Assembly: GCF_003935425.1 (NCBI RefSeq)
Contig: NZ_RHQN01000011.1
Span: 1-64,000 of the forward strand
DNA length: 64,000 nucleotides
From: Pseudomonas sp. v388
GTDB lineage: Bacteria > Pseudomonadota > Gammaproteobacteria > Pseudomonadales > Pseudomonadaceae
Direction: 5' to 3'
Shown here: piece by piece, positions 39,515-54,280 of the stretch
Position numbering within the stretch: the first letter of the stretch is position 1
Layout: every line of letters starts with the position of its first letter
Position numbers and translations under genes: made by a program
Notes under the pieces: model-generated
Database searches by the model: none
What the model saw: only the letters and a program-made list of their open reading frames with translations
Told to the model about the DNA's origin: nothing

Positions 39515-39545
39515 ACAAAAAAAGGACCCCGAGGGGTCCTTTTTT
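39515..39545 (-). terminator. Rho-independent terminator after pnp
   Basis: AGGACCCC (39523-39530) / GGGGTCCT (39533-39540) flanked by A and T runs, so it can work in both directions. It lies 23 bases past the pnp stop and probably ends the long rimP-to-pnp transcript. Confidence 0.88.
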
Positions 39546-39567
39546 CTGCAGCGGTCAATCTGATCGA

Positions 39568-41673
39568 TTAAACGCCCGACGCTTTGGCTGCTGCCACGTC
39601 TTTGATCGACAGCTTGATGCGACCGCGGTTGTCGACGTCCAGTACCAGGACTTCAACTTCCTCGCCTTCTTTCAGGATATCGGTCACTTTCTCTACGCGA
39701 GCATCGCTCAGCATCGAGATGTGAACCAGACCGTCCTTGCCAGGCAGGATGTTGACGAATGCACCGAAGTCAACGATGCGCTCGACCTTGCCGACGTAGA
39801 TCTTGCCGATCTCGGCTTCTGCGGTGATACCCAGAACGCGCTGACGTGCTGCTTCAGCCGCTTCCTTGGACTCGCCGAAGATCTTGATCGAGCCGTCGTC
39901 TTCGATATCGATCGAAGCCTTGGTCTCTTCGCAGATGGCACGGATGGTCGCGCCGCCCTTGCCGATCACGTCACGGATCTTGTCGGTGTCGATCTTCATC
40001 GCAATCATGGTCGGAGCGTTGGCCGACAGTTCGGTACGCGACTGACCGATGATCTGGTTCATCTGACCCAGGATGTTCAGGCGAGCTTCCAGGGCCTGGC
40101 CCAGGGCGATCTCCATGATTTCCTCGGTGATGCCCTTGATCTTGATGTCCATCTGCAGCGCGGTGACGCCTTTGGCAGTACCCGCTACTTTGAAGTCCAT
40201 GTCGCCCAGGTGGTCTTCGTCACCCAGGATGTCGGTCAGGACTGCGAACTTCTCGCCTTCCTTGACCAGACCCATGGCGATACCGGCAACCGGCGCCTTC
40301 ATCGGCACGCCGGCATCCATCAGCGCCAGGGAAGCACCGCAGACCGAAGCCATGGAGCTGGAACCGTTGGACTCGGTGATTTCCGATACGACGCGGATGG
40401 TGTACGGGAACACGTCGGTTTCAGGCAGCATGGCCTGAACGCTGCGACGCGCCAGACGGCCGTGACCGATTTCGCGACGGCCTGCACCACCCATGCGACC
40501 ACACTCGCCCACCGAGAACGGAGGGAAGTTGTAGTGCAGCATGAAGGGGTCTTTCTTCTCGCCTTCGAGGGTGTCCAGCAGCTGTGCGTCGCGGGCAGTA
40601 CCCAGGGTCGCCACGACCAGGGCCTGGGTTTCGCCACGGGTGAACAGTGCCGAACCGTGAGTCTTGGGCAGAACGCCGACTTCGATGTTCAGCGGACGTA
40701 CGGTGCGGGTGTCACGGCCGTCGATACGCGGCTTGCCGTTGACGATGTTCTCGCGAACGGTGCGGTATTCGATTTCGCCGAACGCCGCTTTCACTTCGCT
40801 GGCAGACGGGCTGCCATCTTCGACGGCCAGCTTGGCAACGACCTGGTCTTTCAGCTCGCCCAGGCGCGCGTACCGATCAGCCTTGACGGTGATGGTGTAA
40901 GCCTGGGAGATCGCTTCGCCGAATTCGGCACGGATCGCGCCCAGCAAGCTGGTGGCTTCCGGCTTTGGCTGCCAGTCCCAGGTTGGCTTGGCGGCTTCAG
41001 CGGCCAGTTCCTTGACGGCGTTGATCACGACCTGGAACTCGTCGTGTGCGAACAGCACGGCGCCCAGCATCTGGTCTTCGGTCAGTTCCTTGGCTTCCGA
41101 TTCAACCATCAGAACGGCTTCGGAAGTACCGGCTACGACCATGTCCAGGCTCGAAGCCTGCAGTTGCTCGTAAGTCGGGTTCAGCAGGTAGCCGGTGCTT
41201 TCGTGGAAAGCAACGCGCGCTGCGCCGACCGGACCGTCGAACGGAATGCCGGAGATGGCCAGGGCTGCCGAGGTACCGATCATCGCAGCGATGTCCGGAT
41301 CGGTTTTCTTGCTGGTGGAAACAACGGTGCAGACAACCTGCACTTCGTTCATGAAACCTTCTGGAAACAGCGGACGGATCGGACGGTCGATCAGTCGCGA
41401 CGTCAGGGTTTCCTTCTCGGAAGGACGACCTTCGCGCTTGAAGAAACCGCCGGGGATCTTGCCGGCAGCATAGGTTTTTTCCTGGTAGTGCACGGACAGG
41501 GGGAAGAAGCCCTTGCCGGCGTCGGCCTGCTTGGCGCCGACCACAGTCACCAACACGCTGACGTCATCGTCAACGGTGACCAATACTGCGCCGGAGGCCT
41601 GACGGGCGATGCGGCCTGTCTCGAGGGTTACGGTCGATTGACCGAACTGAAACTTCTTGATTACCGGGTTCAC
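39568..41673 (-). CDS. pnp: Polyribonucleotide nucleotidyltransferase (PNPase)
   Basis: PNPase degrades RNA 3-prime to 5-prime with phosphate and takes part in the degradosome and in small-RNA stability, including Hfq-bound RNAs such as the two found here. The 701-residue protein has two RNase PH domains (about 1-210 and 310-545; catalytic region in [20 protein letters not shown] and [20 protein letters not shown]), a KH domain ([16 protein letters not shown], about 563) and an S1 domain ([21 protein letters not shown], about 627). The start is a GTG behind AGGTAGGAA. It lies after rpsO, as in most bacteria. Confidence 0.98.
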   Translation of the reverse strand: MNPVIKKFQFGQSTVTLETGRIARQASGAVLVTVDDDVSVLVTVVGAKQADAGKGFFPLSVHYQEKTYAAGKIPGGFFKREGRPSEKETLTSRLIDRPIRPLFPEGFMNEVQVVCTVVSTSKKTDPDIAAMIGTSAALAISGIPFDGPVGAARVAFHESTGYLLNPTYEQLQASSLDMVVAGTSEAVLMVESEAKELTEDQMLGAVLFAHDEFQVVINAVKELAAEAAKPTWDWQPKPEATSLLGAIRAEFGEAISQAYTITVKADRYARLGELKDQVVAKLAVEDGSPSASEVKAAFGEIEYRTVRENIVNGKPRIDGRDTRTVRPLNIEVGVLPKTHGSALFTRGETQALVVATLGTARDAQLLDTLEGEKKDPFMLHYNFPPFSVGECGRMGGAGRREIGHGRLARRSVQAMLPETDVFPYTIRVVSEITESNGSSSMASVCGASLALMDAGVPMKAPVAGIAMGLVKEGEKFAVLTDILGDEDHLGDMDFKVAGTAKGVTALQMDIKIKGITEEIMEIALGQALEARLNILGQMNQIIGQSRTELSANAPTMIAMKIDTDKIRDVIGKGGATIRAICEETKASIDIEDDGSIKIFGESKEAAEAARQRVLGITAEAEIGKIYVGKVERIVDFGAFVNILPGKDGLVHISMLSDARVEKVTDILKEGEEVEVLVLDVDNRGRIKLSIKDVAAAKASGV

Positions 41674-41772
41674 GGTTTCCTACCTTTCTTTGTGGCTCTG
41701 GGGGAACTGGTTTCTTGCGAATTCTTGGGCTGCGAGGGGAATCGGCCCCAACGGCGGTCCAGATAAAACTTG

Positions 41773-41811
41773 AGGCTGGAAGCCTGCCAGAACATCGGGA
41801 AAACCCGATGT
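41773..41811 (-). promoter_or_regulatory. Hairpins in the rpsO-pnp intergenic leader
   Basis: ACATCGGG (41792-41799) / CCCGATGT (41804-41811) with an AAAA loop, and a smaller AGGCT / AGCCT stem at about 41773-41785. No T run follows the large stem, so it looks less like a terminator than a processing or stabilising element. In E. coli this region holds the RNase III site through which PNPase controls its own mRNA; the same role here is inference. Confidence 0.55.
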
Positions 41812-41846
41812 ATCGCGACAGACAACCAACCTCCAGAACGTCGTTA

Positions 41847-42116
41847 TTAGCGACGCAGACCCAGACGACCGATCAGGGCGCTGTAACGGCTAACGTCCTT
41901 ACCTTTCAGGTAATCCAGCAGCTTGCGACGCTGGTTTACCATACGGATCAGACCACGACGGGAGTGGTGGTCCTTACCGTTGGCCTTGAAGTGGCCTTGC
42001 AGCTTGTTGATGTTGGCGGTCAGCAGTGCAACTTGCACTTCTGGCGAACCAGTGTCACCAACAGCTTGCTGGTAGTCGGTTACGATCTGAGCTTTTTCTT
42101 CAACGCTGAGTGCCAT
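41847..42116 (-). CDS. rpsO: 30S ribosomal protein S15
   Basis: S15 binds 16S rRNA early in 30S assembly. The 89-residue protein is full length, with the motifs [19 protein letters not shown] (23-41), [20 protein letters not shown] and the C-terminal [12 protein letters not shown]. It is encoded between truB and pnp, the conserved position. In other bacteria S15 represses its own translation through a pseudoknot in the leader; the 158-base gap upstream could hold such a structure but I did not identify it. Confidence 0.98.
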   Translation of the reverse strand: MALSVEEKAQIVTDYQQAVGDTGSPEVQVALLTANINKLQGHFKANGKDHHSRRGLIRMVNQRRKLLDYLKGKDVSRYSALIGRLGLRR

Positions 42117-42274
42117 GTGGGCAATCCTTTATTTCAGGGAACCGCTCCAGGGAGACGATTCCAACAGGCCGAGGACGAAACCTCGTATTAAAAAGTGAGA
42201 TGTGACCGTGCCTGTTTACAGCCACCCTCGTTCCAGCTCGTTTTCAGGCAAGCCTGTCTGCGAGCCGGTTCCGG

Positions 42275-43192
42275 TCATTCTGACCGAATCAATCGACGCG
42301 GCGCGATCCGCCCGTCTTCGCTGACTTCACCGATACCGATGAAACGTCCTTCGTGATCCTGTACCCGCACCATACCGAATTTCGGCGCCTCGGGTGCCCT
42401 TACCGGTTGCCCATGCAACCAATAGAACGAACTGTGCTCCGAGAACTTCAACAGGGGCCAGTCCAGCAGACCGCTGTCCGATGGCATGAGGAAGCGGTCG
42501 ACCGCTTCGTTGCCGCCTTCGGCATGCACCTGTTCCAGCTCTTCCAGGGTGACCGTCTGGGCCAGGCTGAAAGGACCGGCCTGGGTACGACGCAGCTCTG
42601 CGACGTAAGCACCACAGCCAAGCTTTTCACCAATATCTTCCACCAGGGTGCGGATATAGGTGCCCTTGGTGCAGTCGACCGACAGACGTGCCGTCTCGCC
42701 TTCGCAGGCAAGCAATTCCAGGCGCGCAATAGTAACAGAACGAGGCTCGCGCTCCACTACTTCACCGGCACGGGCCAGCTTGTACAAAGGCTGCCCGTCG
42801 CGCTTGAGAGCCGAGTACATCGGTGGTATCTGACTGATTTGCCCACGAAAAGCCGGCAGCACCGCCTCGATATCCTCGCGACCAACGGTCACCGGACGCG
42901 TCTGCAAAACCTCACCTTCGGAATCCGCCGTGGTGGTGGTCTTGCCCAGTTGCGCCAAGGTCTCGTAGGACTTGTCGGAGTCGAGCAGGTATTGGGAGAA
43001 CTTGGTCGCCTCACCGAAGCACAAGGGCAGGACGCCCGTTGCGAGAGGATCGAGGCTGCCGGTGTGCCCGGCCTTTTCCGCGTTGAGCAACCAGCGGACT
43101 TTCTGCAGTGCCGCGTTGGACGTGAAGCCCAGGGGTTTGTCGAGCAGGATGATCCCGCTGACGTTACGGCGTATACGCTTGACCTGAGCCAC
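42275..43192 (-). CDS. truB: tRNA pseudouridine(55) synthase
   Basis: TruB makes pseudouridine 55 in the T loop of tRNAs and acts as a tRNA chaperone. The 305-residue protein has the catalytic aspartate in [24 protein letters not shown] (in part; Asp about 48) and the KYVK-like region [34 protein letters not shown] (in part) and a C-terminal PUA-like part. It starts three bases after the rbfA stop. Normal length. Confidence 0.97.
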   Translation of the reverse strand: MAQVKRIRRNVSGIILLDKPLGFTSNAALQKVRWLLNAEKAGHTGSLDPLATGVLPLCFGEATKFSQYLLDSDKSYETLAQLGKTTTTADSEGEVLQTRPVTVGREDIEAVLPAFRGQISQIPPMYSALKRDGQPLYKLARAGEVVEREPRSVTIARLELLACEGETARLSVDCTKGTYIRTLVEDIGEKLGCGAYVAELRRTQAGPFSLAQTVTLEELEQVHAEGGNEAVDRFLMPSDSGLLDWPLLKFSEHSSFYWLHGQPVRAPEAPKFGMVRVQDHEGRFIGIGEVSEDGRIAPRRLIRSE

Positions 43193-43195
43193 CGC

Positions 43196-43612
43196 TTACT
43201 CCTCGGAACCGTCTGGCTTGGCGCCCGGCGCAGCAGGAGTTCCCTGGTGCTGGCCGTCTTCGGCCACGGCCCGCTCGATCAGAGCCGACAAATGCGCGCC
43301 ACGGGCAACGCTTTCATCGTAATGGAAGTGCAATTGAGGCACGCTGCGCAGCTTCATTTCGCGGGCCAGTTGCATGCGCAGGAAACCTGCGGCGGAATTG
43401 AGCACCTTGATGGTCTGTGCGATTTCTTCAGCGCTGTCCTGACCCATGACGGTCATGAAGATCTTGGCGTGGCCCACATCGCGGCTGACTTCAACGGCGG
43501 TGATGGTGACCAGACCCACGCGTGGGTCCTTGATTTCGCGACGGATCAGCTGGGCCAGCTCACGCTGCATCTGATCGCCGATTCGTTGGGTACGGCTGTA
43601 TTCTTTTGCCAT
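43196..43612 (-). CDS. rbfA: Ribosome-binding factor A
   Basis: RbfA helps mature the 5-prime end of 16S rRNA and the 30S subunit, and is needed in the cold. The 138-residue protein has a KH-like fold with [24 protein letters not shown] at the start and [17 protein letters not shown] (about 91-107) near the end, then a short Pro/Gly-rich tail. Gene order infB-rbfA-truB is standard. A long hairpin lies between infB and rbfA (43667-43697). Confidence 0.97.
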   Translation of the reverse strand: MAKEYSRTQRIGDQMQRELAQLIRREIKDPRVGLVTITAVEVSRDVGHAKIFMTVMGQDSAEEIAQTIKVLNSAAGFLRMQLAREMKLRSVPQLHFHYDESVARGAHLSALIERAVAEDGQHQGTPAAPGAKPDGSEE

Positions 43613-43666
43613 GTTTGTTACCTGTTACTGATCCGGGAGCAAACCCTGACAGTCTGAAAGCGGCAA

Positions 43667-43697
43667 ACGCCCGGCCGACAGATGTCAGACCGGGCGT
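43667..43697 (-). promoter_or_regulatory. Hairpin between infB and rbfA
   Basis: ACGCCCGG (43667-43674) pairs with CCGGGCGT (43690-43697). On the minus strand it is followed by TTTG only, so it is a weak terminator at most. It could set the ratio of infB to downstream rbfA-truB-rpsO-pnp expression. Confidence 0.5.
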
Positions 43698-43770
43698 TGC
43701 GTTGAGAGCCTGTGGTGCAGGGCGAGGCATTCGCATACCAGCTTGCACCATGGCTCTTGAAGCTCGCGAC

Positions 43771-46305
43771 TTAGAGGCTGCGAGCCACTTGGACCTTCTC
43801 GAAGACTTCGATCTTGTCACCGACCTTGACGTCGTTGTAGCTCTTGACGCCGATACCGCATTCCATGCCGGCACGCACTTCGGCAGCGTCATCCTTGAAG
43901 CGACGCAGGGATTCCAGCTCGCCTTCGAAGATAACGATGTCGTCACGCAGAACGCGGATTGGACGGTTACGGTGAACAACACCTTCAACGACCATGCAGC
44001 CTGCGATCGCACCGAATTTCGGCGAACGGAACACGTCGCGTACTTCGGCGATACCCAGGATATTCTCCCGGACGTCGCTGCCAAGCATGCCGGTCAGGGC
44101 CTTCTTGACGTCTTCGATGATGTCGTAGATCACGTTGTAGTAACGCATATCCAGACCTTCCTGCTCGACGATCTTGCGCGCGCCGGCATCGGCACGCACG
44201 TTGAAGCCAAACAGTACAGCGTTGGAGGCCAGTGCCAGGTTGGCGTCGCTCTCGGTGATACCACCGACACCGCCACCGACCACGCGCACTTGCACTTCGT
44301 CGTTACCCAGGCCACCCAAGGCGCCCTGAAGTGCTTCCAGCGAACCACGGACGTCGGATTTGAGGACGATGTTAAGCGTCTTCTTCTCTTCCTGGCCCAT
44401 GTTCTCGAAGATGTTTTCAAGCTTGCCGGCGTGAGCACGGGCCAGCTTGACTTCGCGGAACTTGCCTTGACGGAACAGAGCGACTTCGCGAGCCTTCTTC
44501 TCGTCCTGCAGTACCGACATCTCGTCGCCAGCGTCCGGCGTACCGTCCAGGCCGAGAATCTCGACCGGAATGGATGGACCGGCTTCCTTCACAGGCTTGC
44601 CGTTCTCGTCGAGCATGGCGCGAATGCGACCGAAGTTCGAGCCGACCAGCACCATGTCGCCTTGACGCAGCGTACCGTCCTGAACCAGGACCGTCGCCAC
44701 CGGGCCGCGGCCCTTGTCCAGACGGGATTCAACGACCACACCACGACCTGGGGCCGACGGCGTTGCCTTGAGTTCCAGAACTTCAGCCTGCAACAGAACA
44801 GCTTCGAGCAGTTCGTCGACGCCGGTACCCATCTTCGCGGAGACCGGGACGAACGGTGTATCACCGCCCCATTCTTCGGAAGTGACACCGTGAACCGACA
44901 ACTCGCTACGGATGCGATCGAGATCAGCGCCCGGCTTGTCGATCTTGTTCACGGCAACTACCAGCGGAACGCCGGCGGCTACAGCGTGCTGAACCGCCTC
45001 GATGGTCTGCGGCATGACGCCGTCGTCCGCCGCCACGACCAGGATCACAATGTCGGTCGCCTTGGCACCACGGGCACGCATCGCGGTAAACGCGGCGTGA
45101 CCTGGGGTGTCGAGGAAGGTAACCATGCCGCGTTCGGTTTCAACGTGGTACGCACCGATGTGCTGGGTGATGCCGCCGGCTTCGCCTGCAGCTACCTTGG
45201 CACGACGGATGTAGTCGAGCAGCGAAGTCTTACCGTGGTCAACGTGGCCCATTACGGTCACGACCGGCGCACGGGAGAACGTCTCGCCTTCGAACTTCAG
45301 CGATTCGGCCAGGGAATCTTCCAGGGCGTTGTCGCTGACCAGCGTGACCTTATGGCCCAGCTCTTCGGCGATCAACTGGGCAGTTTCCTGATCCAGTACC
45401 TGGTTGATGGTCACCGGAGTGCCCAGCTTGAACATGAACTTGATGACTTCAGCTGCCTTGACCGACATCTGTGCAGCCAGTTCGCCGACAGTGATGGTCT
45501 CGCCGATCGCTACGTCACGAACCACAGGGCCTGTAGGGCTCTGGAAACCGTGGGCATTGCGCTTTTTCAGCTTGGACTTGCCGCGACCGCCGCGACGGAA
45601 GCTGTCGCTTTCTTCGTCGGTGGTACGAGGCGCAACACGAGGAGCCGGAGCTTTCTCTTTTACCGAAGCGCGATGCGGAGCGTTTTTGCGCTCGCCGTCG
45701 CCGCTGCGGGAGTTGCGGTCGTCTGCACGTGGCTTGTCGGGACGACGCTGGTCGTCGCGCTTGCGCACTTCGGCCGTCGGTGCAGCGTTGGCAGGCGTCG
45801 GCGCAGCGGCAGGTGCCTCGCGCTCGGCCTGGACAGCTGCAACCGGCTCGGCTGCAGCGGCAGCAGCCGGTGCAGTAGTCGATTGTCCGGCAGGCTGGCG
45901 ACGCGCTTCTTCTTCGGCGCGACGCTTGGCTTCTTCTTCAGCCTTCTGACGGGCAGCATTCTCTACCGCACGGCGCTCTTCCAGCTCGCGCTGACGCTCT
46001 GCTTCGATCTCTTCGGCGCTGCGCTGTACGAATACTTTCTTTTTGCGGACTTCAACGCTGATGCTCTTGCTGCCGGCCACACGCAGGGTGCTGGTGGTTT
46101 TACGCTGCAAAGTGATCTTGCGCGGTTCTTCCACTTTCGCCTTGTGGCTGCTTTTCAGGTGAGTCAGCAACGACTGCTTCTCACTGTCGCTCACATGTTC
46201 CTCGGCGGCGGTGTGCGGCAGACCTGCCTCACGCATCTGCTGCAACAGGCGCTCTACCGGTGTTTTGACCTCATCGGCCAGTTGTTTCACCGTGACTTGC
46301 GTCAT
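43771..46305 (-). CDS. infB: Translation initiation factor IF-2
   Basis: IF-2 is the GTPase that brings initiator tRNA to the 30S subunit and promotes subunit joining. The encoded initiator tRNA gene lies upstream at 48463. The 844-residue protein has an N-terminal IF2N domain (about 1-55), a long charged Ala/Arg/Glu-rich linker (about 90-250), and the GTPase domain with G1 GHVDHGKTS (about 354), G3 DTPGH and G4 NKIDKPGAD, followed by domains II to IV. Other in-frame initiation sites for shorter forms, known in E. coli, were not examined. It follows nusA by 27 bases. Confidence 0.98.
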   Translation of the reverse strand: MTQVTVKQLADEVKTPVERLLQQMREAGLPHTAAEEHVSDSEKQSLLTHLKSSHKAKVEEPRKITLQRKTTSTLRVAGSKSISVEVRKKKVFVQRSAEEIEAERQRELEERRAVENAARQKAEEEAKRRAEEEARRQPAGQSTTAPAAAAAAEPVAAVQAEREAPAAAPTPANAAPTAEVRKRDDQRRPDKPRADDRNSRSGDGERKNAPHRASVKEKAPAPRVAPRTTDEESDSFRRGGRGKSKLKKRNAHGFQSPTGPVVRDVAIGETITVGELAAQMSVKAAEVIKFMFKLGTPVTINQVLDQETAQLIAEELGHKVTLVSDNALEDSLAESLKFEGETFSRAPVVTVMGHVDHGKTSLLDYIRRAKVAAGEAGGITQHIGAYHVETERGMVTFLDTPGHAAFTAMRARGAKATDIVILVVAADDGVMPQTIEAVQHAVAAGVPLVVAVNKIDKPGADLDRIRSELSVHGVTSEEWGGDTPFVPVSAKMGTGVDELLEAVLLQAEVLELKATPSAPGRGVVVESRLDKGRGPVATVLVQDGTLRQGDMVLVGSNFGRIRAMLDENGKPVKEAGPSIPVEILGLDGTPDAGDEMSVLQDEKKAREVALFRQGKFREVKLARAHAGKLENIFENMGQEEKKTLNIVLKSDVRGSLEALQGALGGLGNDEVQVRVVGGGVGGITESDANLALASNAVLFGFNVRADAGARKIVEQEGLDMRYYNVIYDIIEDVKKALTGMLGSDVRENILGIAEVRDVFRSPKFGAIAGCMVVEGVVHRNRPIRVLRDDIVIFEGELESLRRFKDDAAEVRAGMECGIGVKSYNDVKVGDKIEVFEKVQVARSL

Positions 46306-46332
46306 GCACTTCTCTCCTCAGGCCGCGCCTAA

Positions 46333-47814
46333 TTACTCGAACCAATGGGCTCGGGCGGCCATGATCAACTTGCCGGCACGATCATCGTCAATGCCGTCGA
46401 TGTCGAGCAGGTCGTCAATAGACTGCTCGGCCAGGTCTTCGCGGGTAATAACGCCGCGCACCGCCAGTTCCATCGCCAGATCCTTGTCCATGCCCTCAAG
46501 CGAGAGCAGGTCGTCGGCCGGATGGGCGTCTGCCAGCTTTTCCTCTGTTGCGATGGCTTTGGTCAACAAGCGATCCTTGGCCCGAGCGCGAAGCTCGTTG
46601 ACGGTATCTTCGTCAAAGCCGTCGATGTTGAGCATTTCCTCCACCGGTACGTAGGCAATCTCTTCCAGGCTGGTAAAGCCTTCGTCGACCAGCACCTGCG
46701 CCAGGTCTTCGTCGACTTCCAGCTCGTCGATGAAGTTGCGCAGAATGTCGCCGGTTTCAGCTTGCTGCTTGGCCTGGATGTCCGATTCGGTCATCACGTT
46801 CAGGGTCCAGCCAGTCAGCTGACTTGCCAGACGAACGTTCTGACCACCACGACCGATAGCCTGGGCCAGGTTATCCGCACCTACTGCGATATCCATTGCA
46901 TGGGCATCTTCGTCAACGATGATTGCCGCGACTTCCGCAGGGGACATTGCGTTGATGACGAACTGCGCCGGATTGTCATCCCAAAGGACGATATCCACCC
47001 GCTCACCACCCAACTCGCCGGAAACAGCCTGAACGCGCGAACCACGCATGCCAATGCAGGCGCCTTGCGGATCGATTCGTTTGTCCTTGGAGCGAACGGC
47101 GATTTTTGCACGCGAACCCGGGTCACGAGAGGCAGCCATCACCTCGATCAGACCTTCGGCGATTTCCGGTACTTCGATACGGAAAAGTTCGATCAGCATC
47201 TCTGGCGCAGTACGCGACAGGATCAACTGAGGGCCACGGTTTTCAGTGCGAATTTCCTTGAGCAGTGCCCGCAAGCGGACGCCTACACGGAAAGTCTCAC
47301 GAGAAATGATGTCTTCACGAGCCAGCAACGCTTCTGCGTTGTTGCCAAGGTCAACGATGACGTTGTCGCGTGTCACTTTTTTAACGGTGCCGGAGATGAT
47401 CTCGCCCAGACGCTCGCGATAAGCATCCACGACCTGGGCGCGCTCGGCTTCACGAACCTTCTGCACAATGACTTGCTTGGCGGTTTGCGCAGCGATACGA
47501 CCAAACTCGATGGAATCGATCTTCTCTTCGATCAGATCACCGGCCACAGCGCCCGGCTTCTTGGCCTGGGCCTGATCAACGGCCAGTTCGTAGGCCGGAT
47601 CATCCAGGTCTTCGTCCTCGACTACTGTCCAGCGACGGAAAGTCTCGTAGTTACCGGTGTGGCGGTTGATCTCCACACGCAGCTCAACCTCATCTTCAAA
47701 ACGTTTCTTGGTAGCAGTGGCAAGAGCCAGCTCCAGCGCTTCGAAAATCACACCTGCCGGAACGCCCTTTTCATTGGACACCGACTCAACAACCAGCAGT
47801 ACTTCTTTGCTCAT
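46333..47814 (-). CDS. nusA: Transcription termination/antitermination protein NusA
   Basis: NusA binds RNA polymerase and controls pausing, termination and antitermination. The 493-residue protein has the N-terminal polymerase-binding domain (about 1-130), S1 domain ([18 protein letters not shown]), two KH domains ([20 protein letters not shown] and [18 protein letters not shown]), and two acidic C-terminal repeats (about 360-490), as in E. coli. The ATG at 47814 ([12 protein letters not shown]) is the family start. It is in the conserved operon rimP-nusA-infB. Confidence 0.98.
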   Translation of the reverse strand: MSKEVLLVVESVSNEKGVPAGVIFEALELALATATKKRFEDEVELRVEINRHTGNYETFRRWTVVEDEDLDDPAYELAVDQAQAKKPGAVAGDLIEEKIDSIEFGRIAAQTAKQVIVQKVREAERAQVVDAYRERLGEIISGTVKKVTRDNVIVDLGNNAEALLAREDIISRETFRVGVRLRALLKEIRTENRGPQLILSRTAPEMLIELFRIEVPEIAEGLIEVMAASRDPGSRAKIAVRSKDKRIDPQGACIGMRGSRVQAVSGELGGERVDIVLWDDNPAQFVINAMSPAEVAAIIVDEDAHAMDIAVGADNLAQAIGRGGQNVRLASQLTGWTLNVMTESDIQAKQQAETGDILRNFIDELEVDEDLAQVLVDEGFTSLEEIAYVPVEEMLNIDGFDEDTVNELRARAKDRLLTKAIATEEKLADAHPADDLLSLEGMDKDLAMELAVRGVITREDLAEQSIDDLLDIDGIDDDRAGKLIMAARAHWFE

Positions 47815-47873
47815 CGTACGCCTCGCCTTTCGCAAGCCATTGGATCCGCGGGATCCGCAGTATCTGGCACGTA

Positions 47874-48332
47874 TCAGTCAAACGTGGGAATAATGTTGGC
47901 CTTGTCGATCAAGTCGATCGGCAACAGATATTCGTGGTCCTCTACATGCACCACGACATCCTGCTCCTCCACCCCGCGGAGAAGGCCTTGAAAGTTGCGC
48001 CGACCATCGAAGGGCGAGCGCAGCTTGATCTTCACTTGCTGCCCGGCGTGCAAGGCAAACTGTTCAAGCGTGAACAGTGGGCGATCCATGCCAGGAGAGG
48101 ACACCTCAAGCGTGTATTCAGCGCTGATCGGATCTTCAACATCCAAAACACCACTGACCTGACGGCTGACTATTTCGCAGTCCTCCACCAGAACGCCGCC
48201 CTCTTTGTCGATATAAATGCGCAGCAGTGAATGTCGGCCCTGGGAAATGAACTCAATTCCCCAGCATTGATAGCCAAGAGCCTCGACCACCGGGGCCAAC
48301 AAGGCCTGCAACTGTTCTAGCTTGCTCGACAC
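47874..48332 (-). CDS. rimP: Ribosome maturation factor RimP
   Basis: RimP is needed for late 30S assembly. The 152-residue protein shows [18 protein letters not shown], the [20 protein letters not shown] region and the family core [13 protein letters not shown] (about 85-97). The chosen start is a GTG at 48332 (V-SSKLEQLQ); an ATG six codons earlier is in frame (MHEGVQ) but the family begins at SSKLEQ. It is the first protein gene after initiator tRNA, matching the metY-rimP-nusA-infB operon of enterobacteria. Confidence 0.95.
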   Translation of the reverse strand: MSSKLEQLQALLAPVVEALGYQCWGIEFISQGRHSLLRIYIDKEGGVLVEDCEIVSRQVSGVLDVEDPISAEYTLEVSSPGMDRPLFTLEQFALHAGQQVKIKLRSPFDGRRNFQGLLRGVEEQDVVVHVEDHEYLLPIDLIDKANIIPTFD

Positions 48333-48433
48333 CTGAACCCCCTCGTGCATGCTTTAAAAATAAAAAAATGGGCGAGCGCCCATCCATGAAAACGCCGCTG
48401 AACATCGACGTTATGTACTGTCCAGCTAACAAA

Positions 48434-48452
48434 AAGCCCCTAAAAAGGGGCT
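48434..48452 (-). terminator. Hairpin terminator between tRNA-fMet and rimP
   Basis: AGCCCC (48434-48439) / GGGGCT (48446-48451). On the minus strand the stem is followed by TTTTTG. The stem is short, so partial read-through into rimP-nusA is likely, which would couple the tRNA and protein genes. Confidence 0.72.
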
Positions 48453-48462
48453 CAGCTAAAAC

Positions 48463-48539
<77 letters not shown>

Positions 48540-48604
48540 ACAAAGCTGGGGCGGAAGTATACGACCGATCCATTGCAGGGTCAATCGAACATCCACCTAC
48601 AAGA

Positions 48605-48622
48605 AAGCCCGCTAGTGCGGGC
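48605..48622 (-). terminator. Hairpin terminator after tRNA-Leu
   Basis: AGCCCGC / GCGGGCT stem with a four-base loop at 48605-48622. On the minus strand it is followed by TTTCTTG. It lies between tRNA-Leu and tRNA-fMet. Confidence 0.7.
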
Positions 48623-48634
48623 TGTCCTGTTTAT

Positions 48635-48720
48635 TGGTACCGAGAAGGGGACTCGAACCCCTACACCCTATGGGCACAACCACCTCAAGGTTGCGTGTCT
48701 ACCAATTCCACCACCTCGGC
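48635..48720 (-). tRNA. tRNA-Leu (GAG)
   Basis: An 86-base class II tRNA with encoded CCA. The anticodon loop is TTGAGGT in a CAACC/GGTTG stem, giving anticodon GAG, which reads CUC and CUU. There is a long variable arm (TGCCCATAGGGTGT region), T arm GGTTCGAGTCC, and GCCGAGG acceptor start with two G-T pairs. It follows secG, as in most Pseudomonas and in E. coli. Confidence 0.97.
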
Positions 48721-48763
48721 ATTACAACTTTTTGGCGACCTCTGAAGCATCGCCGAATTCTGT

Positions 48764-49904
<1,141 letters not shown>

Positions 49905-49970
49905 GCTGCACCTCGTAGGTCAAAGTGGGCGCAGATGTTACCCAACACTTTCATCACTGGCAAGCCGAAA

Positions 49971-51311
49971 TCAGGCGCAAACTTCTGTAACCAGTTTTGC
50001 CAGCTCATCGGCGTAGGCCTGGACCTGAGCTTGATCCTCACCCTCGACCATCACACGCACCAGCGGCTCGGTGCCGGACTTGCGCAAAAGCACGCGGCCA
50101 CGACCGTCCATCTCGGCCGTCACACGGGCGCACGCTTCCTGGATGGATGGATGGGTGACCGGATCTACCCCGCCTGAGAAGCGAACGTTGACCAGCACCT
50201 GAGGACACTTGCGCAGCTTCTGCCGAGCCTCGGACAGGCTGACCCCGCTACGGCGCAACGCCAGCAGGACCTGCAGGGCTGCGATGATCGCATCGCCGGT
50301 CGTAGTGTGCTGGAAGCACACGATATGTCCGGAGTTTTCGCCACCCACCTGCCAGTTGCGCTCCAGAAGCTCGGCGATCACATAGCGATCACCGACATTG
50401 GCCCTTACGAACGGGATGTTCTGCTCGGCCAGGGCCAGCTCCAGCCCCAGGTTGCTCATCAAGGTGCCGACCACGCCGCCCTGCAGGCGGCCGCGTTCAT
50501 GCAGGTCACGGGCAATGATGTACAGCAGTTCGTCACCGTCGACGATGGCGCCGGTGTGATCGACCATCAGAACGCGGTCGCCATCACCATCGAACCCGAT
50601 GCCCATGTCGGCCTTGTTCGCCACCACGGCCGCCTGAAGCGCTTCCATGTGGGTGGAGCCGCAGTTTTCATTGATATTGAGACCATCCGGCTGCGCCGAC
50701 AGCACCACAACCTGAGCACCCAACTCACGAAAGACGTTGGGCGCCACTTTGTAGGTCGCGCCATGCGCGCAATCGACCACCAGTTTCAAACCTGCAAAAT
50801 CAGTGCTGGTCGGCACGCTGCTTTTGCAGAACTCGATATAACGACCGGCTGCATCGTTGATTCGTGACACCTTGCCCAGCTTCTCGGACTCGGCAACGGT
50901 CATGGGCGCATCGAGCAGTTCCTCGATCATCATCTCGATCTCGTCCGGCAGCTTGGTGCCCTGCCCCGAGAAAAACTTGATGCCGTTGTCATAGTGCGGG
51001 TTATGCGATGCACTGATGACGATACCCGCTTCAGCATGGAAGGTGCGGGTCAGATAGGCGATAGCAGGGGTAGGCATAGGGCCCAGCAGCATGACGTCGG
51101 CGCCTGCGGCAGAAAGGCCGGCCTCCAGCGCCGATTCGAACATGTAGCCCGAAATACGCGTGTCCTTGCCCACCAGAATCCGACAAGTGCCTAGACGACG
51201 AAAAGCCATCCCTGCTGCCCAGCCCAGCTTGAGCATGAAATCCGGGGTAATGGGAAACTGCCCCACCCGGCCACGGATGCCGTCGGTTCCGAAATATTTT
51301 TTAGTAGTCAT
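49971..51311 (-). CDS. glmM: Phosphoglucosamine mutase
   Basis: GlmM converts glucosamine 6-phosphate to glucosamine 1-phosphate for UDP-GlcNAc, peptidoglycan and LPS synthesis. The 446-residue protein has the phospho-serine loop [16 protein letters not shown] (Ser about 101), the metal loop [11 protein letters not shown] (about 240), the sugar-binding GGENSGH and the C-terminal phosphate site [15 protein letters not shown]. The ATG at 51311 ([15 protein letters not shown]) is the family start. It follows folP by 16 bases. Confidence 0.98.
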   Translation of the reverse strand: MTTKKYFGTDGIRGRVGQFPITPDFMLKLGWAAGMAFRRLGTCRILVGKDTRISGYMFESALEAGLSAAGADVMLLGPMPTPAIAYLTRTFHAEAGIVISASHNPHYDNGIKFFSGQGTKLPDEIEMMIEELLDAPMTVAESEKLGKVSRINDAAGRYIEFCKSSVPTSTDFAGLKLVVDCAHGATYKVAPNVFRELGAQVVVLSAQPDGLNINENCGSTHMEALQAAVVANKADMGIGFDGDGDRVLMVDHTGAIVDGDELLYIIARDLHERGRLQGGVVGTLMSNLGLELALAEQNIPFVRANVGDRYVIAELLERNWQVGGENSGHIVCFQHTTTGDAIIAALQVLLALRRSGVSLSEARQKLRKCPQVLVNVRFSGGVDPVTHPSIQEACARVTAEMDGRGRVLLRKSGTEPLVRVMVEGEDQAQVQAYADELAKLVTEVCA

Positions 51312-51327
51312 GGATGCCCCGCTATTG

Positions 51328-52179
51328 TTATTCGGCCGTTTCGACAGCCGCAATCATGCGCACCACGTCAGCCGTCTCGGCGACATCATGCACACGTAGA
51401 ATTCTTGCACCCTTGGTCATCGCCAATGCGGCCAACGCCAGGCCGCCATAGAGCCTTTCACCCACCGGACGACCCAGCACACCGCCAATCATGCTCTTGC
51501 GCGATACACCGACCAACAAGGGACGTCCAAGCGCCAACAAAGTCGGCATGTGCTTGAACAGGCTCAGATTATGCTCCAGCGTCTTGGCGAAACCAAAACC
51601 CGGATCAAGAATAATGCGATTTCGATCGATACCTGCAGACTCGCACCGAGCCATGTGTTCGGCAAGAAATGCACTCACCTCGCCGACCAGATCATCGTAG
51701 TGCGGGTCATTCTGCATAGTGCCGGGCTCGCCCAGCATATGCATCAGACACACCGGCAAACCGGTCTGGGCCGCCGCTTCAAGCGCACCGGGGCGACGAA
51801 GGGAGCGCACGTCATTGATCAGGCCCGCGCCCAGGCGAGCAGTCTCCAGCATCACCTCTGGCGTCGAGGTGTCGACAGAAACAATGACATCCAGCTCGCG
51901 AGTGATGATTTCGACCAACGGGGCCACGCGCTCCAGCTCTTCGCTCACCGAGACCGCAAGAGCACCAGGCCGGGTGGATTCGCCACCCACGTCAATCAAC
52001 GTGGCCCCGGCCACCACCATGGCTTCGGCGTGACGGAGTGCGGCATCGAGCTGACGGTATTTCCCGCCATCCGAAAAGGAATCAGGAGTCGCATTGAGGA
52101 TGCCCATCACATGAGTGTGGGCCAAATCAAGAACCCGGTTGCCGCAAGGCAACCGGGTTGGGTACAGCGCAGAAGTCAT
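51328..52179 (-). CDS. folP: Dihydropteroate synthase
   Basis: FolP joins p-aminobenzoate with dihydropterin pyrophosphate (made by FolK, 25337 in this window) and is the target of sulfonamides. The 283-residue protein has both signatures: [15 protein letters not shown] (about 25-39) and [16 protein letters not shown] (about 58-73), with the late [13 protein letters not shown] and GVSRKSMIG pterin-site motifs. Residues usually changed in sulfonamide resistance look ordinary, but this was not checked against a reference. It is 8 bases after ftsH. Confidence 0.97.
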   Translation of the reverse strand: MTSALYPTRLPCGNRVLDLAHTHVMGILNATPDSFSDGGKYRQLDAALRHAEAMVVAGATLIDVGGESTRPGALAVSVSEELERVAPLVEIITRELDVIVSVDTSTPEVMLETARLGAGLINDVRSLRRPGALEAAAQTGLPVCLMHMLGEPGTMQNDPHYDDLVGEVSAFLAEHMARCESAGIDRNRIILDPGFGFAKTLEHNLSLFKHMPTLLALGRPLLVGVSRKSMIGGVLGRPVGERLYGGLALAALAMTKGARILRVHDVAETADVVRMIAAVETAE

Positions 52180-52187
52180 GTCAGACC

Positions 52188-54098
<1,911 letters not shown>

Positions 54099-54280
54099 TT
54101 AGCTACCCTCTGAAGCAAGCTCCACGCAGCAAGCGTGCCTCGCATGATATTCACCGGCCTAACTTACTACAGAACCTACAGATGTGGCAGGCGCCGTCTG
54201 TAACCCTTTGTGAAACTTTGACTGCAGGATGTTGGTACTGATCACCGCCTAAAGCCATTTAATTAAAGCTATCGGCAATC

